A DNA stretch of 64,000 nucleotides from SCUB01 sp041918675 (lineage in GTDB: Bacteria; Pseudomonadota; Alphaproteobacteria; Rhizobiales; Xanthobacteraceae). This document shows, piece by piece, positions 18,038 through 26,647 of this stretch; the stretch's first letter is position 1, and every line of letters begins with the position of its first letter. The notes below the pieces were generated by a model. The model had not been told where the DNA came from and ran no database searches. It was given only the letters and a program-made list of their open reading frames with translations. The DNA is taken from contig JAYRVF010000014.1 in NCBI GenBank assembly GCA_041918675.1, positions 62,001-126,000 of the forward strand. Reading direction: 5' to 3'. Position numbers and translations under genes: made by a program.

Positions 18038-19075
18038 ATGATGTTCCGCGCCCTGATCGCCACCGCCGCCCTCGCCGTCTCGCTCGGCGCGGCAAGGGCC
18101 GAGCGAGATGCCGACGTGCCGCCCACCCCGCTCCTGAAATCGAGCGTGACGGTGACCAGCGACGTCGTGCGCATCGGCGATTTCGTCGACAACGCGGGCC
18201 AGTCCGCCGGCATCGCCGTGTTCCGCGCGCCCGATCCCGGCACCACCGGCCTGGTGCCGACGGAACGGATTCTCGACGCGCTGCGCGCCCACCACGTCAT
18301 CGGCGTCGAGACCCGCGATCTCGCCGAGGTCGCGGTGACTCGGGTCGCCCGTCTCGTCGCGGTCAAGGAGATCGAGGAACGCGTGGCGCGGGCGCTGGCG
18401 CGGCAGAACGGACTGGGCAACGCCGCCGATCTGGCGCTGACCTTCGACCGCGACCCGCGCGCGCTGCAGCTCGACGCGTCCAACCAGAACGAGATGCGCC
18501 AGATCTACGCGAGCTACAATCCCCGCACCGCGCGGTTCGACGCCGCCTTCGAGATCGCCCGCGATGCCGGCAACGCGCCGCTGCGGCTGCGCTTCACCGG
18601 CACGGTGATCGAGACGGTCGAGGCCGCGATCCTGACCCGCGCGGTCGAGCGCGGTGAGGTCATCAAGGCTTCCGATGTCGTGACGCGGCGCATCGCCAAG
18701 GCGGAGGCCGGCGTCGAGCCCGCGGGCCGCGACCGCGCCGTCGGCATGGCGGCACGGCGCGCGCTGCGCGCCAACCAACCGCTGCGCGCGGCCGACCTCG
18801 CGCGGCCGGATTTCGTCACCCGCGACCAGAACGTCTCCATCGTCTACGAAATGCCGGGCATCTTCCTGACCACGCGCGGCAAGGCGCTGGAGTCCGGCGC
18901 CGAGGGCGATCTCGTCAACGTGCTCAATCCGCAATCCAAGCGCACGGTCCAGGGCGTCGTCACCGGTCCCGGACAGATCACCGTCAGCACCATCGAACCC
19001 GTCGCCCCGCGCGTCGTCGCGGCCCAGACGATCACCCCGGATGAAACTGCGGCGCCGAGCCGCAAGGCCGAGTAA
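18038..19075 (+). CDS. flgA: Flagellar P-ring assembly chaperone FlgA
   Basis: FlgA is a periplasmic chaperone for FlgI during P-ring formation. The 345-residue product has a signal peptide (ALIATAALAVSLGAARA). A C-terminal SAF-type domain contains VVTRRIAKAEAG, RRALRANQPLRAADL and KRTVQGVVTGPGQITV. A GGGAG ribosome-binding site lies 7 bp before ATG 18038; an adjacent ATG at 18041 is equally possible. The N-terminal half is longer than in enteric FlgA, as is usual for alphaproteobacteria. The client FlgI is encoded 6 kb away, beyond the defence insert. Confidence 0.93.
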   Translation: MMFRALIATAALAVSLGAARAERDADVPPTPLLKSSVTVTSDVVRIGDFVDNAGQSAGIAVFRAPDPGTTGLVPTERILDALRAHHVIGVETRDLAEVAVTRVARLVAVKEIEERVARALARQNGLGNAADLALTFDRDPRALQLDASNQNEMRQIYASYNPRTARFDAAFEIARDAGNAPLRLRFTGTVIETVEAAILTRAVERGEVIKASDVVTRRIAKAEAGVEPAGRDRAVGMAARRALRANQPLRAADLARPDFVTRDQNVSIVYEMPGIFLTTRGKALESGAEGDLVNVLNPQSKRTVQGVVTGPGQITVSTIEPVAPRVVAAQTITPDETAAPSRKAE

Positions 19076-19080
19076 GCGTC

Positions 19081-19836
19081 ATGCAGCACACTTCCCGTCC
19101 CCATTTTCGCCGCGCCGTCACCTTGAGCGCGCTCGCGCTCGGCCTCGTCGCCGGCGGCTGCTCCTCGATCGATCGGCTCAAGCTGCTCGGCGAAACGCCG
19201 CCGCTGTCGTCGATCGACAATCCGACCTCGCAGCCGGGCTACAAGCCGGTGCAGATGCCGATGCCGTCGCCGCAGGCGGCGAGCTACAATCCCAATTCGC
19301 TGTGGCGCAACGGCAGCCGCGCCTTCTTCAAGGACCAGCGCGCGCGCCAGATCGGCGACATTCTCACCGTCACCGTCAACATCACCGACAAGGCGACGTT
19401 CGACAACGAGACCAAGCGCAGCCGCTCGAACAAGGAGGACTCCGGCGTCACCGACTTCCTGTTCAAGAGCAAGGTGCCGGCCTCGGTCGGCCTGCCGGGA
19501 CGCCTGCTAACCGCCGACTCGACCGCCTCCAGCGACGGCATCGGCAAGATCGACCGCAAGGAAGCGCTGCAGACCAACGTCGCCGCCGTGGTGACGCAGG
19601 TGCTGCCCAACGGCAACCTCGTCGTCGAGGGCAAGCAGGAGGTGCGCGTCAATTTCGAAATCCGCGAGCTGGTCGTCGCCGGCATCGTGCGGCCGGAGGA
19701 CATCCAGAGCGACAACACCATCGACTCCACCAAGATCGCGCAGGCACGCATCGCCTATGGCGGCCGCGGCCAGCTCACCGACGTGCAGCAGCCGCGCTAC
19801 GGCCAACAGGTGCTCGACGTGCTGCTGCCGTTCTAG
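19081..19836 (+). CDS. flgH: Flagellar L-ring lipoprotein FlgH
   Basis: FlgH forms the outer-membrane L ring. The 251-residue product has a lipoprotein signal with lipobox VAGGC, giving lipidated Cys27. The conserved FlgH core includes ARQIGDILTVTVNITDKA, VLPNGNLVVEGKQEVRVN and IVRPEDIQSDNTIDS. It starts 5 bp after flgA and ends the rightward unit. A palindromic intergenic repeat begins 4 bp after its stop. Confidence 0.97.
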   Translation: MQHTSRPHFRRAVTLSALALGLVAGGCSSIDRLKLLGETPPLSSIDNPTSQPGYKPVQMPMPSPQAASYNPNSLWRNGSRAFFKDQRARQIGDILTVTVNITDKATFDNETKRSRSNKEDSGVTDFLFKSKVPASVGLPGRLLTADSTASSDGIGKIDRKEALQTNVAAVVTQVLPNGNLVVEGKQEVRVNFEIRELVVAGIVRPEDIQSDNTIDSTKIAQARIAYGGRGQLTDVQQPRYGQQVLDVLLPF

Positions 19837-19840
19837 GCCG

Positions 19841-19880
19841 TGATCCCGAAAAGCGCGAACCGGTCATCGGATCGGATCAT
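19841..19880. repeat. Rhizobiales-type palindromic intergenic repeat
   Basis: TGATCC and GGATCA arms flank a CCGAAAAGCGCGAACCGGT core just after flgH. The core resembles the short intergenic repeats of Rhizobiales and the element at 5057-5109. It marks the left border of the defence-like insert. Confidence 0.55.
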
Positions 19881-20081
19881 GCGCGGAAAATAGACGAGGA
19901 GAATTTCCTTCCGGCGCGAATGGCATAAACGCCAAGCGCGCGAGAGCTCCCACACCGTCTCGTTCGCGCGGCGAAGCGGTGAACCACGCGGCCTCCGGCG
20001 TCTCCCCCGCCGGAGGCCGTTGGTGTTTGTGGCGCGGGCGTTCCTGCGTTAATAGTTGTCGGTTCGGGAAAGGATTCTTCC

Positions 20082-22979
20082 GTGGCATCGCGGCTGGACT
20101 GGAACGATATTCGCGCCCGCGCGGCGAAATTCGCGGATGACTGGAAAAACGCGAATTACGAGCGCGGCGAAACGCAAACCTTTTATAATGAGTTTTTTCA
20201 GCTTTTCGGCGTCACGCGGCGCCGGCTGGCGAGTTTCGAGCATGGCGTCAAATTGCCCGCCAACAAGCGCGGCTATCTCGACCTGTTCTGGAAGGGCAAG
20301 CTGCTCGTCGAGCAGAAATCGAAAGGGCGGGACCTCAAGCCGGCGCGGAAACAGGCGCTCGCCTATTTCGACGGCCTCAGGGAAGAGGACCTCCCCCGCT
20401 ACATCCTGCTGTCCGACTTCCAGACCTTCGAGCTTTACGACCTCGATATCGACCCCGACGCGCCGCTCTACTTCCGCCTCGACCAGTTGCCGGACCACGT
20501 GCAGGCGTTCGGCTTCATCGTCGGACAGGAAAAGCGCGTCTTCCGGGACCAGGACCCGGCGAATATCGCCGCGTCCGAGCTCATGGGCGCACTGCACGAT
20601 GCGCTGGAAGAGGCCGGCTACACCGGACACGCGCTGGAGCGCTTCCTCGTGCGGCTGTTGTTCTGTCTGTTCGCCGACGACACCGGCATCTTCCAGCCGG
20701 TCGGCATCTGCGAGGAATACGTCGCCAACACGCGCGAGGATGGCGCCGACCTCGGCGCGGCGCTCGCCAATCTCTTCCAGGTGCTCAACACACCGGAAGA
20801 CAAGCGACTGAAGACGCTCAGCGCCGAACTCAACCAGTTCCCCTACATCAATGGCGACCTGTTCGCCGAGACGCTGCCGCTTCCGGCCTTCGACCGCGCC
20901 ATGCGCGAGAAGCTGCTTTACGCCTGCGGCTTCAAGTGGGAAGCGATTTCGCCGGCGATCTTCGGCTCGCTGTTCCAGTCGGTGATGAACAAGGAGGAGC
21001 GGCGCAAGAAGGGCGCGCATTACACCTCGGAAAAGAACATTCTCAAGGTGATCGAGCCCTTGTTCATGGACGATCTGCGCGCGGAATTTTCCGCGATCAA
21101 GGCGCTCAAGCGCGGTCGCGACAAGGCGCTGGAGGAATTTCACGCCAAGCTCGCCCGCCTGACTTTTTTCGATCCGGCTTGCGGCTGCGGCAACTTCCTG
21201 GTCATCGCCTATCGCGAATTGCGCGATCTCGAAATCGACCTGCTGAAGGAACTGCACCCGACGGAGCAGCGCGTCACCGACATCGGACTCTACACCAAGA
21301 TCAACGTCGATCAGTTCTACGGCATCGAGATCGAGGAATTCCCGGCGCGCATCGCGGAGGTCGCGATGTGGATGACCGACCACATCATGAACGTGCGGCT
21401 GTCCGCCGCCTTCGGCCAGAGCTATGTCCGTATTCCGCTGAAGACCTCGCCCAATATCCGCAACGCCGACGCGCTGGAGATCGACTGGGCCGAGGTGCTG
21501 CCGCCGGAGAAATGTTCATTCGTGTTCGGCAATCCGCCGTTCGGCGGCGCGAAGTTCCAGAGCGATCATCAGCGCGCGCAGGTGCGCCGTATCGCCGGGC
21601 TCGGCGGCTCGGGCGGGACGCTGGATTATGTCTGCGCTTGGTTCCTCAAGGCGGGCGACTACGCGCGGCGCGGCCACGACGTTCCCTCTCCCCTCAAGGG
21701 GGAGGGAAGCGGGCCGACCGCGCCACGCATCGCCTTCGTCGCCACCAATTCGATCACGCAGGGCGAGCAGGTCGCGCAACTGTGGCCGCTCTTGTTCGAG
21801 CGCTACAATCTGGAAATCGCCTTCGCCCACCGCACGTTCGAATGGTTGAGCGACGCGCGCGGGCGCGCTCATGTCCATTGCGTCATCCTCGGGCTGACGC
21901 GGCGCGAGGACGAGCCGAAGGAGAAGCGGCTGTTTTCCTATCCCGACATCGGAGGCGATCCGGTCGAAAGCCGCCACGCGGCGCTGTCTCCCTATCTGTT
22001 CGACGCTTCGGGATTGCAGAACCGGCATCTGGTGGTGGAGGAGATCAACCAGCCGCTTGCTACGGACAAACGGCCAATTATTGGCTCGAAGCCGATCGAC
22101 GGCGGTTACTATATTTTCACGGAAGAAGAAAAAGCGGAGTTCCTTGCGGCCGAGCCGAGCGCGAAATTGTTTCTACATCCATTCATGGGCGCCGACGACT
22201 TCTTGAATGGCGAATGTCGATACATCTTGGCGCTGCAAGGCGCGCCACCGGAAAAACTGCGTACCTTGCCAAGAGTGCTTGAGCGAATTGAGAAAGTACG
22301 CCGTTATCGGTTAGGAAAGATTCCGGCCAAACGCGCCGCTGAGAAGTCAGACGCAAGAGTGAAGACGCGCGGCGAGGGAACCATTGAGTTAGCAAACTTT
22401 CCAACAAAATTTCACGTAACAGTCATACCGACAACTCCATATTTGGTCTTTCCGCGACACACCTCCGAGAGACGAGATTATGCGCCGTTTGGTTGGCTTC
22501 AACCACCAACAATTCCCGGTGATTCGTCACTGATTCTCCTCGATGCCGATCTCTGGGACTTCGCCCTCATCACCTCGCGCATGCACATGGCCTGGCTGCG
22601 CTTCATCGGCGGACGGCTGAAAAGCGATTACCGCTACTCCATCGGCATGGTCTACAACCCCTTCCCCTGGCCAGCCGCGCCGGACGCGAAGTCGCGCGAG
22701 AAAATCCGCGCGCTGGCGCAAGGTGTGCTCGACGCGCGCGCGGCGCATTCCGGCGCGACGCTCGCCGACCTCTACGATCCCGACACCATGCCGCCGGATC
22801 TGCGAAAAGCGCACAGGGCGCTCGACGAGGCCGTCGACAAGCTCTACCGCGCGCAGCCCTTCGCTTCCGACCGCGAGCGCGTCGAGCATCTGTTCACGCT
22901 TTATGAAAAGCTCACCGTGCCCATGCTCGCGGCCGCCACGACCAAGACGAAGAAACCGCGCGGCAAGAAGGCAACGTGA
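20082..22979 (+). CDS. MmeI-type (type IIL) restriction-modification enzyme
   Basis: This 965-residue single-chain enzyme probably cuts DNA and methylates adenine at one target. An N-terminal nuclease shows the PD-(D/E)xK pattern Asp67-x9-Glu77-x-Lys79 (YLDLFWKGKLLVEQK). The methyltransferase has SAM-binding motif DPACGCGNF at residues 364-372 and catalytic NPPF at 484-487. A target-recognition region follows (about 650-820), then a helical C-terminus. The length is close to MmeI. An in-frame palindrome has inserted a VPSPLKGEGSG-like stretch near residues 533-545. The recognition region is visibly richer in A and T than its flanks. It sits between flgH and dksA with no flagellar role, and a DUF3800 gene follows after 6 bp. 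Confidence 0.88.
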   Translation: MASRLDWNDIRARAAKFADDWKNANYERGETQTFYNEFFQLFGVTRRRLASFEHGVKLPANKRGYLDLFWKGKLLVEQKSKGRDLKPARKQALAYFDGLREEDLPRYILLSDFQTFELYDLDIDPDAPLYFRLDQLPDHVQAFGFIVGQEKRVFRDQDPANIAASELMGALHDALEEAGYTGHALERFLVRLLFCLFADDTGIFQPVGICEEYVANTREDGADLGAALANLFQVLNTPEDKRLKTLSAELNQFPYINGDLFAETLPLPAFDRAMREKLLYACGFKWEAISPAIFGSLFQSVMNKEERRKKGAHYTSEKNILKVIEPLFMDDLRAEFSAIKALKRGRDKALEEFHAKLARLTFFDPACGCGNFLVIAYRELRDLEIDLLKELHPTEQRVTDIGLYTKINVDQFYGIEIEEFPARIAEVAMWMTDHIMNVRLSAAFGQSYVRIPLKTSPNIRNADALEIDWAEVLPPEKCSFVFGNPPFGGAKFQSDHQRAQVRRIAGLGGSGGTLDYVCAWFLKAGDYARRGHDVPSPLKGEGSGPTAPRIAFVATNSITQGEQVAQLWPLLFERYNLEIAFAHRTFEWLSDARGRAHVHCVILGLTRREDEPKEKRLFSYPDIGGDPVESRHAALSPYLFDASGLQNRHLVVEEINQPLATDKRPIIGSKPIDGGYYIFTEEEKAEFLAAEPSAKLFLHPFMGADDFLNGECRYILALQGAPPEKLRTLPRVLERIEKVRRYRLGKIPAKRAAEKSDARVKTRGEGTIELANFPTKFHVTVIPTTPYLVFPRHTSERRDYAPFGWLQPPTIPGDSSLILLDADLWDFALITSRMHMAWLRFIGGRLKSDYRYSIGMVYNPFPWPAAPDAKSREKIRALAQGVLDARAAHSGATLADLYDPDTMPPDLRKAHRALDEAVDKLYRAQPFASDRERVEHLFTLYEKLTVPMLAAATTKTKKPRGKKAT
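21682..21708. repeat. GC-rich palindrome inside the restriction-modification gene
   Basis: A 27 bp near-perfect palindrome (TTCCCTC...GAGGGAA) keeps the frame and encodes PSPLKGEG. Such CCCTCTCCCC-type elements are normally intergenic. Here it lies just before the conserved ATNSITQGEQVAQLW stretch of the methyltransferase. Confidence 0.7.
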
Positions 22980-22985
22980 GGCGAC

Positions 22986-23723
22986 ATGAATTTCGGCGAT
23001 TTCATCATCTACGTGGATGAAAGCGGCGATCATACGCTCGAGGCAATTGATCCGGATTATCCCGTGTTCGTTCTCGCCTTTTGCATTTTCCGCAAGGACC
23101 GGTACGTTTCAACGGTGGTTCCAGCGGTCCAGAATTTCAAGTTCCTGCATTTCGGCCACGATATTGTCGTCCTGCATGAGCGCGAGATTCGCAAGCAACG
23201 GCCACCCTTTGTCTTTCTCCAGAACCAAGCGAAGCGCGCCATCTTCATGGATGGACTCAATCGCCTGATCGAGGAGGCCGATTTCACCATCGTTGCCGCC
23301 GTCATCGACAAATCGCGGCTTGCGAACGTCTACGGCCGGCCGGAAAACCCGTATGACCTCGCTCTCTGCTTCTGCATGGAGCGCGCCTTCGCGTTCCTGA
23401 ACGAGCATGACCAGCGGGATCGAATGACGCACATCGTTGTCGAGCGGCGCGGAAGGCGGGAAGACGACGAACTCGAATTGGCCTTCCGGCGCGTTCGAGA
23501 TGGCGACAACAGGTGGGGGGCGATGCCCGGCTTCGAAATGATATTCGTCGACAAGAAGGCGAATTCGTCAGGGCTTCAAATCGCCGACCTCACTGCGCGC
23601 CCGATCGGGCGCCACGCCATAAATCCGGATCAGCCAAACCGGGCTTGGGAAATCATTGAATCGAAGCTGCGGCGTAGCCCCGCGGGCAACGTGAACGGGT
23701 GGGGGCTGAAAATCTTCCCCTGA
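22986..23723 (+). CDS. DUF3800 domain protein next to the MmeI-type enzyme
   Basis: This 245-residue protein carries the DUF3800 N-terminal signature IYVDESGDHT. It has further acidic positions typical of the RNase H-like fold predicted for the family (VVERRGRREDDELE and LQIADLTARPIGRHA). Its function is not established, but members often sit beside restriction or other defence genes. It starts 6 bp after the restriction-modification stop, so the two are probably co-transcribed. A hairpin follows the stop. It has no resemblance to flagellar proteins. Confidence 0.8.
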   Translation: MNFGDFIIYVDESGDHTLEAIDPDYPVFVLAFCIFRKDRYVSTVVPAVQNFKFLHFGHDIVVLHEREIRKQRPPFVFLQNQAKRAIFMDGLNRLIEEADFTIVAAVIDKSRLANVYGRPENPYDLALCFCMERAFAFLNEHDQRDRMTHIVVERRGRREDDELELAFRRVRDGDNRWGAMPGFEMIFVDKKANSSGLQIADLTARPIGRHAINPDQPNRAWEIIESKLRRSPAGNVNGWGLKIFP

Positions 23724-23733
23724 AAAAGCGAAA

Positions 23734-23755
23734 GGCCCCGGTTGATACCGGAGCC
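23734..23755 (+). terminator. Hairpin after the DUF3800 gene
   Basis: GGCCCCGGT and ACCGGAGCC form a stem with one mismatch around a TGAT loop, 11 bp after the stop. No long T tract follows, so it may be an mRNA-stabilising hairpin. It marks the right edge of the insert. Confidence 0.55.
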
Positions 23756-23863
23756 ACCCGCCGACCGGGAACAACCCCCAGTCCGCTGCAAAAGAAAATA
23801 ATCTGAAATGCAAGAAAGTCAATGCGGGGCGTAGCCCGATCCGTTCGGCAACACCCACGCGCG

Positions 23864-24289
23864 CTATTCGTCCCGGAACACCTTCTCGCGCTTCTCGTGG
23901 CGCTCCTGCGCCTCGATCGAGAGCGTGGCGATCGGGCGCGCCTCCAGCCGCTTGAGCGAGATCGGTTCGCCCGTCTCCTCGCAATAGCCGTAGCTGCCGT
24001 CCTCGATCCGCTCCAGCGCGGCGTCGATCTTGGCGATCAGCTTGCGCTGGCGGTCGCGCGCGCGCAGCTCGATCGCCCGGTCGGTCTCCGAGGAGGCGCG
24101 GTCGGCGAGATCGGAGTGGTTCTGGTTGTCGTCCTGAAGCTGCTGCAGCGTCGTGCGCGATTCCTTGAGAATGTCTTCCTTCCAGGCCGCGAGCTTGTTG
24201 CGGAAATATTCGCGCTGCCGCTCGTTCATGAACGGCTCTTTCTCGGACGGCCGGTAGGGTTTCGTCTTTTCCGTCGCCATCATTCGCAT
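23864..24289 (-). CDS. dksA: RNA polymerase-binding transcription factor DksA (one-cysteine type)
   Basis: DksA binds the RNA polymerase secondary channel and works with ppGpp. This product of about 141 residues has the coiled-coil arm (RDRQRKLIAKIDAALERIED) and the SYGYCEETGEPI zinc-finger region. Only the first of the four zinc ligands is a cysteine (pattern C-T-S-A), as in zinc-independent DksA variants. Several starts are possible (24295, 24289, 24280). I chose 24289 because AGGGA precedes it by 5 bp. It is adjacent to fliX, a linkage common in alphaproteobacteria. Confidence 0.9.
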   Translation of the reverse strand: MRMMATEKTKPYRPSEKEPFMNERQREYFRNKLAAWKEDILKESRTTLQQLQDDNQNHSDLADRASSETDRAIELRARDRQRKLIAKIDAALERIEDGSYGYCEETGEPISLKRLEARPIATLSIEAQERHEKREKVFRDE

Positions 24290-24444
24290 TTCCATCCCTC
24301 GGTCCGGGCAGGCTCCCGGTTGGGCGGTGCTTATATAGACACGGCGTGTGACATACAATATTGCCCCCGCCGCCGGAGGGCCGGCGGGGAGCGATTATCC
24401 GTGTTCGGGACGGGAATTGTGGCGCGCGCCAGGGCAGCCGGGTC

Positions 24445-24855
24445 TCAGGGACCGCCCACCTTGGCGAGTTCGACCTCGACGCGCAGCTCGATCTCGGCGA
24501 GCACCTGATCAAGCCCCGGATCGCCCGAGGCATGTTTCAGGTCGGCGGCCGCCGAGCGCAGGCGCTGCACCGTGCCCTGGTCGAGCGATCCCGACAGAAG
24601 GCCGATCTTGAGGTCGTCGAGCACGTCGAGCGCGCCGCGCCCCTTGGCGACCGCGCGCTTGCGCCGCTCGGTCGGATCCTCGACGCCCTGCAAGGCCAGC
24701 AGCGCGTCGATGCCGCCGACGCCGTTCGGCGCCCGCACCGGTCGCGCTTCGCTCGCCGCGCCCATGTCGGGCAGGCTGAATTGGGTGGAGCCGCCGCGCC
24801 GGGCCGATGTCGCGGGTCCGGTCGGGGCCGTCGCATTGGGTCCGTAGATGCGCAT
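24445..24855 (-). CDS. fliX: Flagellar assembly regulator FliX
   Basis: FliX in Caulobacter couples basal-body assembly to activity of the sigma-54 activator FlbD. The 136-residue product starts MRIYGPNATAP and has a disordered N-terminal half. Its helical C-terminus is family-typical (GRGALDVLDDLKIGLLSGSL, then LDQVLAEIELRVEVELAK). It diverges from flgI across a 333 bp control region with CtrA, ftr-like and sigma-54 elements. flbD itself is not in the window. Confidence 0.9.
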   Translation of the reverse strand: MRIYGPNATAPTGPATSARRGGSTQFSLPDMGAASEARPVRAPNGVGGIDALLALQGVEDPTERRKRAVAKGRGALDVLDDLKIGLLSGSLDQGTVQRLRSAAADLKHASGDPGLDQVLAEIELRVEVELAKVGGP

Positions 24856-24970
24856 CGATCCGTCGCCTCCGGGCCGGTCAAGTAAATCGCGGCGTCCGCC
24901 GCGCGTTCCCCGGCAGCTCTATCCCGCCGGGACTTAACGCCAGCTTCGTCGAAAACCTCGCTTTTTATGG

Positions 24971-24985
24971 TTAACGGCGCGTTAA
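24971..24985. promoter_or_regulatory. CtrA-type box between fliX and flgI
   Basis: This is an exact TTAA-N7-TTAA match (TTAACGGCGCGTTAA), palindromic and extended on the left to ATGGTTAA. Confidence 0.7.
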
Positions 24986-24991
24986 CGAGGC

Positions 24992-25004
24992 GGCAAGACT
25001 TGCC
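24992..25004. promoter_or_regulatory. ftr-like palindrome upstream of flgI
   Basis: GGCAAGACTTGCC is the best symmetrical copy in the window, with flanks that extend the dyad (GGCGGCAAGACTTGCCGCC). It lies 96 bp upstream of the flgI sigma-54 promoter. Confidence 0.6.
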
Positions 25005-25099
25005 GCCTCCGGCAAGAACGCCCGCGCCGCGCGCCCGCGCCCGGCCGCCGCCCCCGCGATTTGTCCCGTATTTTCAGCAATTTGGAACGAGGGCGGCGC

Positions 25100-25115
25100 T
25101 GGCACGCCATTCGCA
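25100..25115 (+). promoter_or_regulatory. Sigma-54 promoter of flgI
   Basis: TGGCACGCCATTCGCA fits the -24/-12 RpoN consensus. Its first 15 bases are identical to those upstream of flgF. It lies 74 bp before the flgI ATG. Confidence 0.8.
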
Positions 25116-25188
25116 TCGATCAATGCGCGGACGCTCCGTCTTGGGAGAGAGGGAAGCGGCCGACGACGACCTCAGCGGGGAGCAGAGG

Positions 25189-26298
25189 ATGACTACGATC
25201 TTTCGGACCGTCCTGATCGCGGTCGCGGGTCTGGCGCTGTTTTCGGCGACGGCCGGCGCGACCTCGCGCATCAAGGACCTCGCCAATATCGAGGGCGTGC
25301 GCCAGAACCAGCTCATCGGTTACGGCCTCGTCGTCGGCCTCAACGGCACCGGCGACACGCTCAACAACATCCCCTTCACCAAGCAGTCGCTGCAGGCGAT
25401 GCTGGAGCGCATGGGCGTCAACATCCGCGGCGCCAACATCCGCACCGGCAACGTCGCCGCGGTGATGGTCACGGCGAACCTGCCCCCCTTCGGCACGCAG
25501 GGCACGCGCATCGACGTGACCGTGTCCGCGCTCGGCGACGCCAAGAACCTCCAGGGCGGCACGCTGCTCGTCACCCCCCTGCTCGGCGCCGACGGCAACG
25601 TCTACGCGGTCGCGCAGGGCTCGCTCGCCATCGGCGGCTTCGCGGCCGAGGGCGAGGCGGCCAAGATCACGCGCGGCGTGCCGACCGTCGGCCGCATCGC
25701 CAATGGCGCGATCATCGAACGCGAGATCGACTTCGCCCTCAATCGCATGCCGCAGGTGCGCCTCGCCCTGCGCAACGCCGATTTCACCACCGCCAAGCGC
25801 ATCGCCGCGGCCGTCAACGATTTCCTCGGCGGCAAGACCGCCGAACCGATCGATCCCTCGACCGTGTCGCTGACGATCCCGCAGGAATTTCGCGGCAACG
25901 TCGTCGCGCTGCTGACCGAGATCGAGCAGTTGCAGGTCGATCCCGACCTCGCCGCCAAGATCATCATCGACGAACGCTCCGGCATCATCGTGATGGGACG
26001 CGACGTGCGCGTGGCGACCGTCGCGGTGGCGCAGGGCAATCTCACCGTCACGATTTCCGAATCGCCACAGGTGAGCCAGCCCGCCCCGCTCTCGCGCGGC
26101 CGCACCACCGTCGTGCCGCGCAGCCGCGTCGGCGTGCAGGAGGACGGCAAGAAGCTCGCCGTGGTCAAGGACGGCGTTTCGTTGCAGCAGCTCGTCGACG
26201 GGCTCAACGCGCTCGGCATCGGCCCGCGCGATCTCATCTCGATCCTGCAGGCGATCAAGGCCGCCGGCGCCATCCAGGCCGATATCGAGGTGATGTGA
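25189..26298 (+). CDS. flgI: Flagellar P-ring protein FlgI
   Basis: FlgI forms the periplasmic P ring. The 369-residue product has a signal peptide (TVLIAVAGLALFSATAGA). It then has the highly conserved RIKDLANIEGVRQNQLIGYG and GLNGTGDTLNN, and ends LISILQAIKAAGAIQADIEV. ATG 25189 has an AGAGG ribosome-binding site close upstream. It is followed by flgJ with a 1 bp overlap (TGATG). Confidence 0.98.
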   Translation: MTTIFRTVLIAVAGLALFSATAGATSRIKDLANIEGVRQNQLIGYGLVVGLNGTGDTLNNIPFTKQSLQAMLERMGVNIRGANIRTGNVAAVMVTANLPPFGTQGTRIDVTVSALGDAKNLQGGTLLVTPLLGADGNVYAVAQGSLAIGGFAAEGEAAKITRGVPTVGRIANGAIIEREIDFALNRMPQVRLALRNADFTTAKRIAAAVNDFLGGKTAEPIDPSTVSLTIPQEFRGNVVALLTEIEQLQVDPDLAAKIIIDERSGIIVMGRDVRVATVAVAQGNLTVTISESPQVSQPAPLSRGRTTVVPRSRVGVQEDGKKLAVVKDGVSLQQLVDGLNALGIGPRDLISILQAIKAAGAIQADIEVM

Positions 26299-26630
26299 TG
26301 GCCACGTCCACCTCGCCCGCGATCCCCACTTTCGGCAACCGGCCCGACTATGCCCTGATGCAAGCGCTGACCAAGGTCTCGCCGCAGGCGCAAGACAAGG
26401 CCAGGGCCAACGCCCAGGAGTTCGAGGCCGTCTTCCTCAATTCGATGTTCCAGCAGATGTTCACGGGGCTCAAGGGCGACGGCCCGATGGGCAGTTCGCC
26501 GGGCACCGGCGCGTGGCGCTCCATGCTCGTCGACGAATATTCCAAGTCGTTCGCCAAGGCCGGCGGTGTCGGTATTTCCAATGACGTCTTTCGCACTTTG
26601 ATCATGCAACAGGCCGCCCGCGCCGGCTGA
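26298..26630 (+). CDS. flgJ: Rod-binding protein FlgJ (N-terminal domain only)
   Basis: This 110-residue protein contains only the rod-cap domain, with the signature AQEFEAVFLNSMFQQMFTGL. It lacks the muramidase domain of enteric FlgJ, which is usual in alphaproteobacteria, where a separate lytic enzyme supplies that function. The start overlaps the flgI stop by 1 bp; a GTG three bases earlier is possible. A FlgN-like gene follows after 17 bp. Confidence 0.88.
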   Translation: MATSTSPAIPTFGNRPDYALMQALTKVSPQAQDKARANAQEFEAVFLNSMFQQMFTGLKGDGPMGSSPGTGAWRSMLVDEYSKSFAKAGGVGISNDVFRTLIMQQAARAG

Positions 26631-26647
26631 ATTTGGAGAACGAGATC

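Larger units (their letters stand above)
24856..25188. promoter_or_regulatory. Divergent fliX / flgI control region
   Basis: This 333 bp region has no credible gene. In order toward flgI it holds a CtrA-type box, an ftr-like palindrome (with a further GGCAAG half just after it) and a sigma-54 promoter. The CtrA box is 116 bp from the fliX start and 204 bp from the flgI start. Confidence 0.7.

Noticed and set aside
19837..23860. Attachment sites or integrase for the restriction cassette
   Set aside because: No integrase, transposase or convincing direct repeats at the borders could be seen, so I do not call a mobile element.
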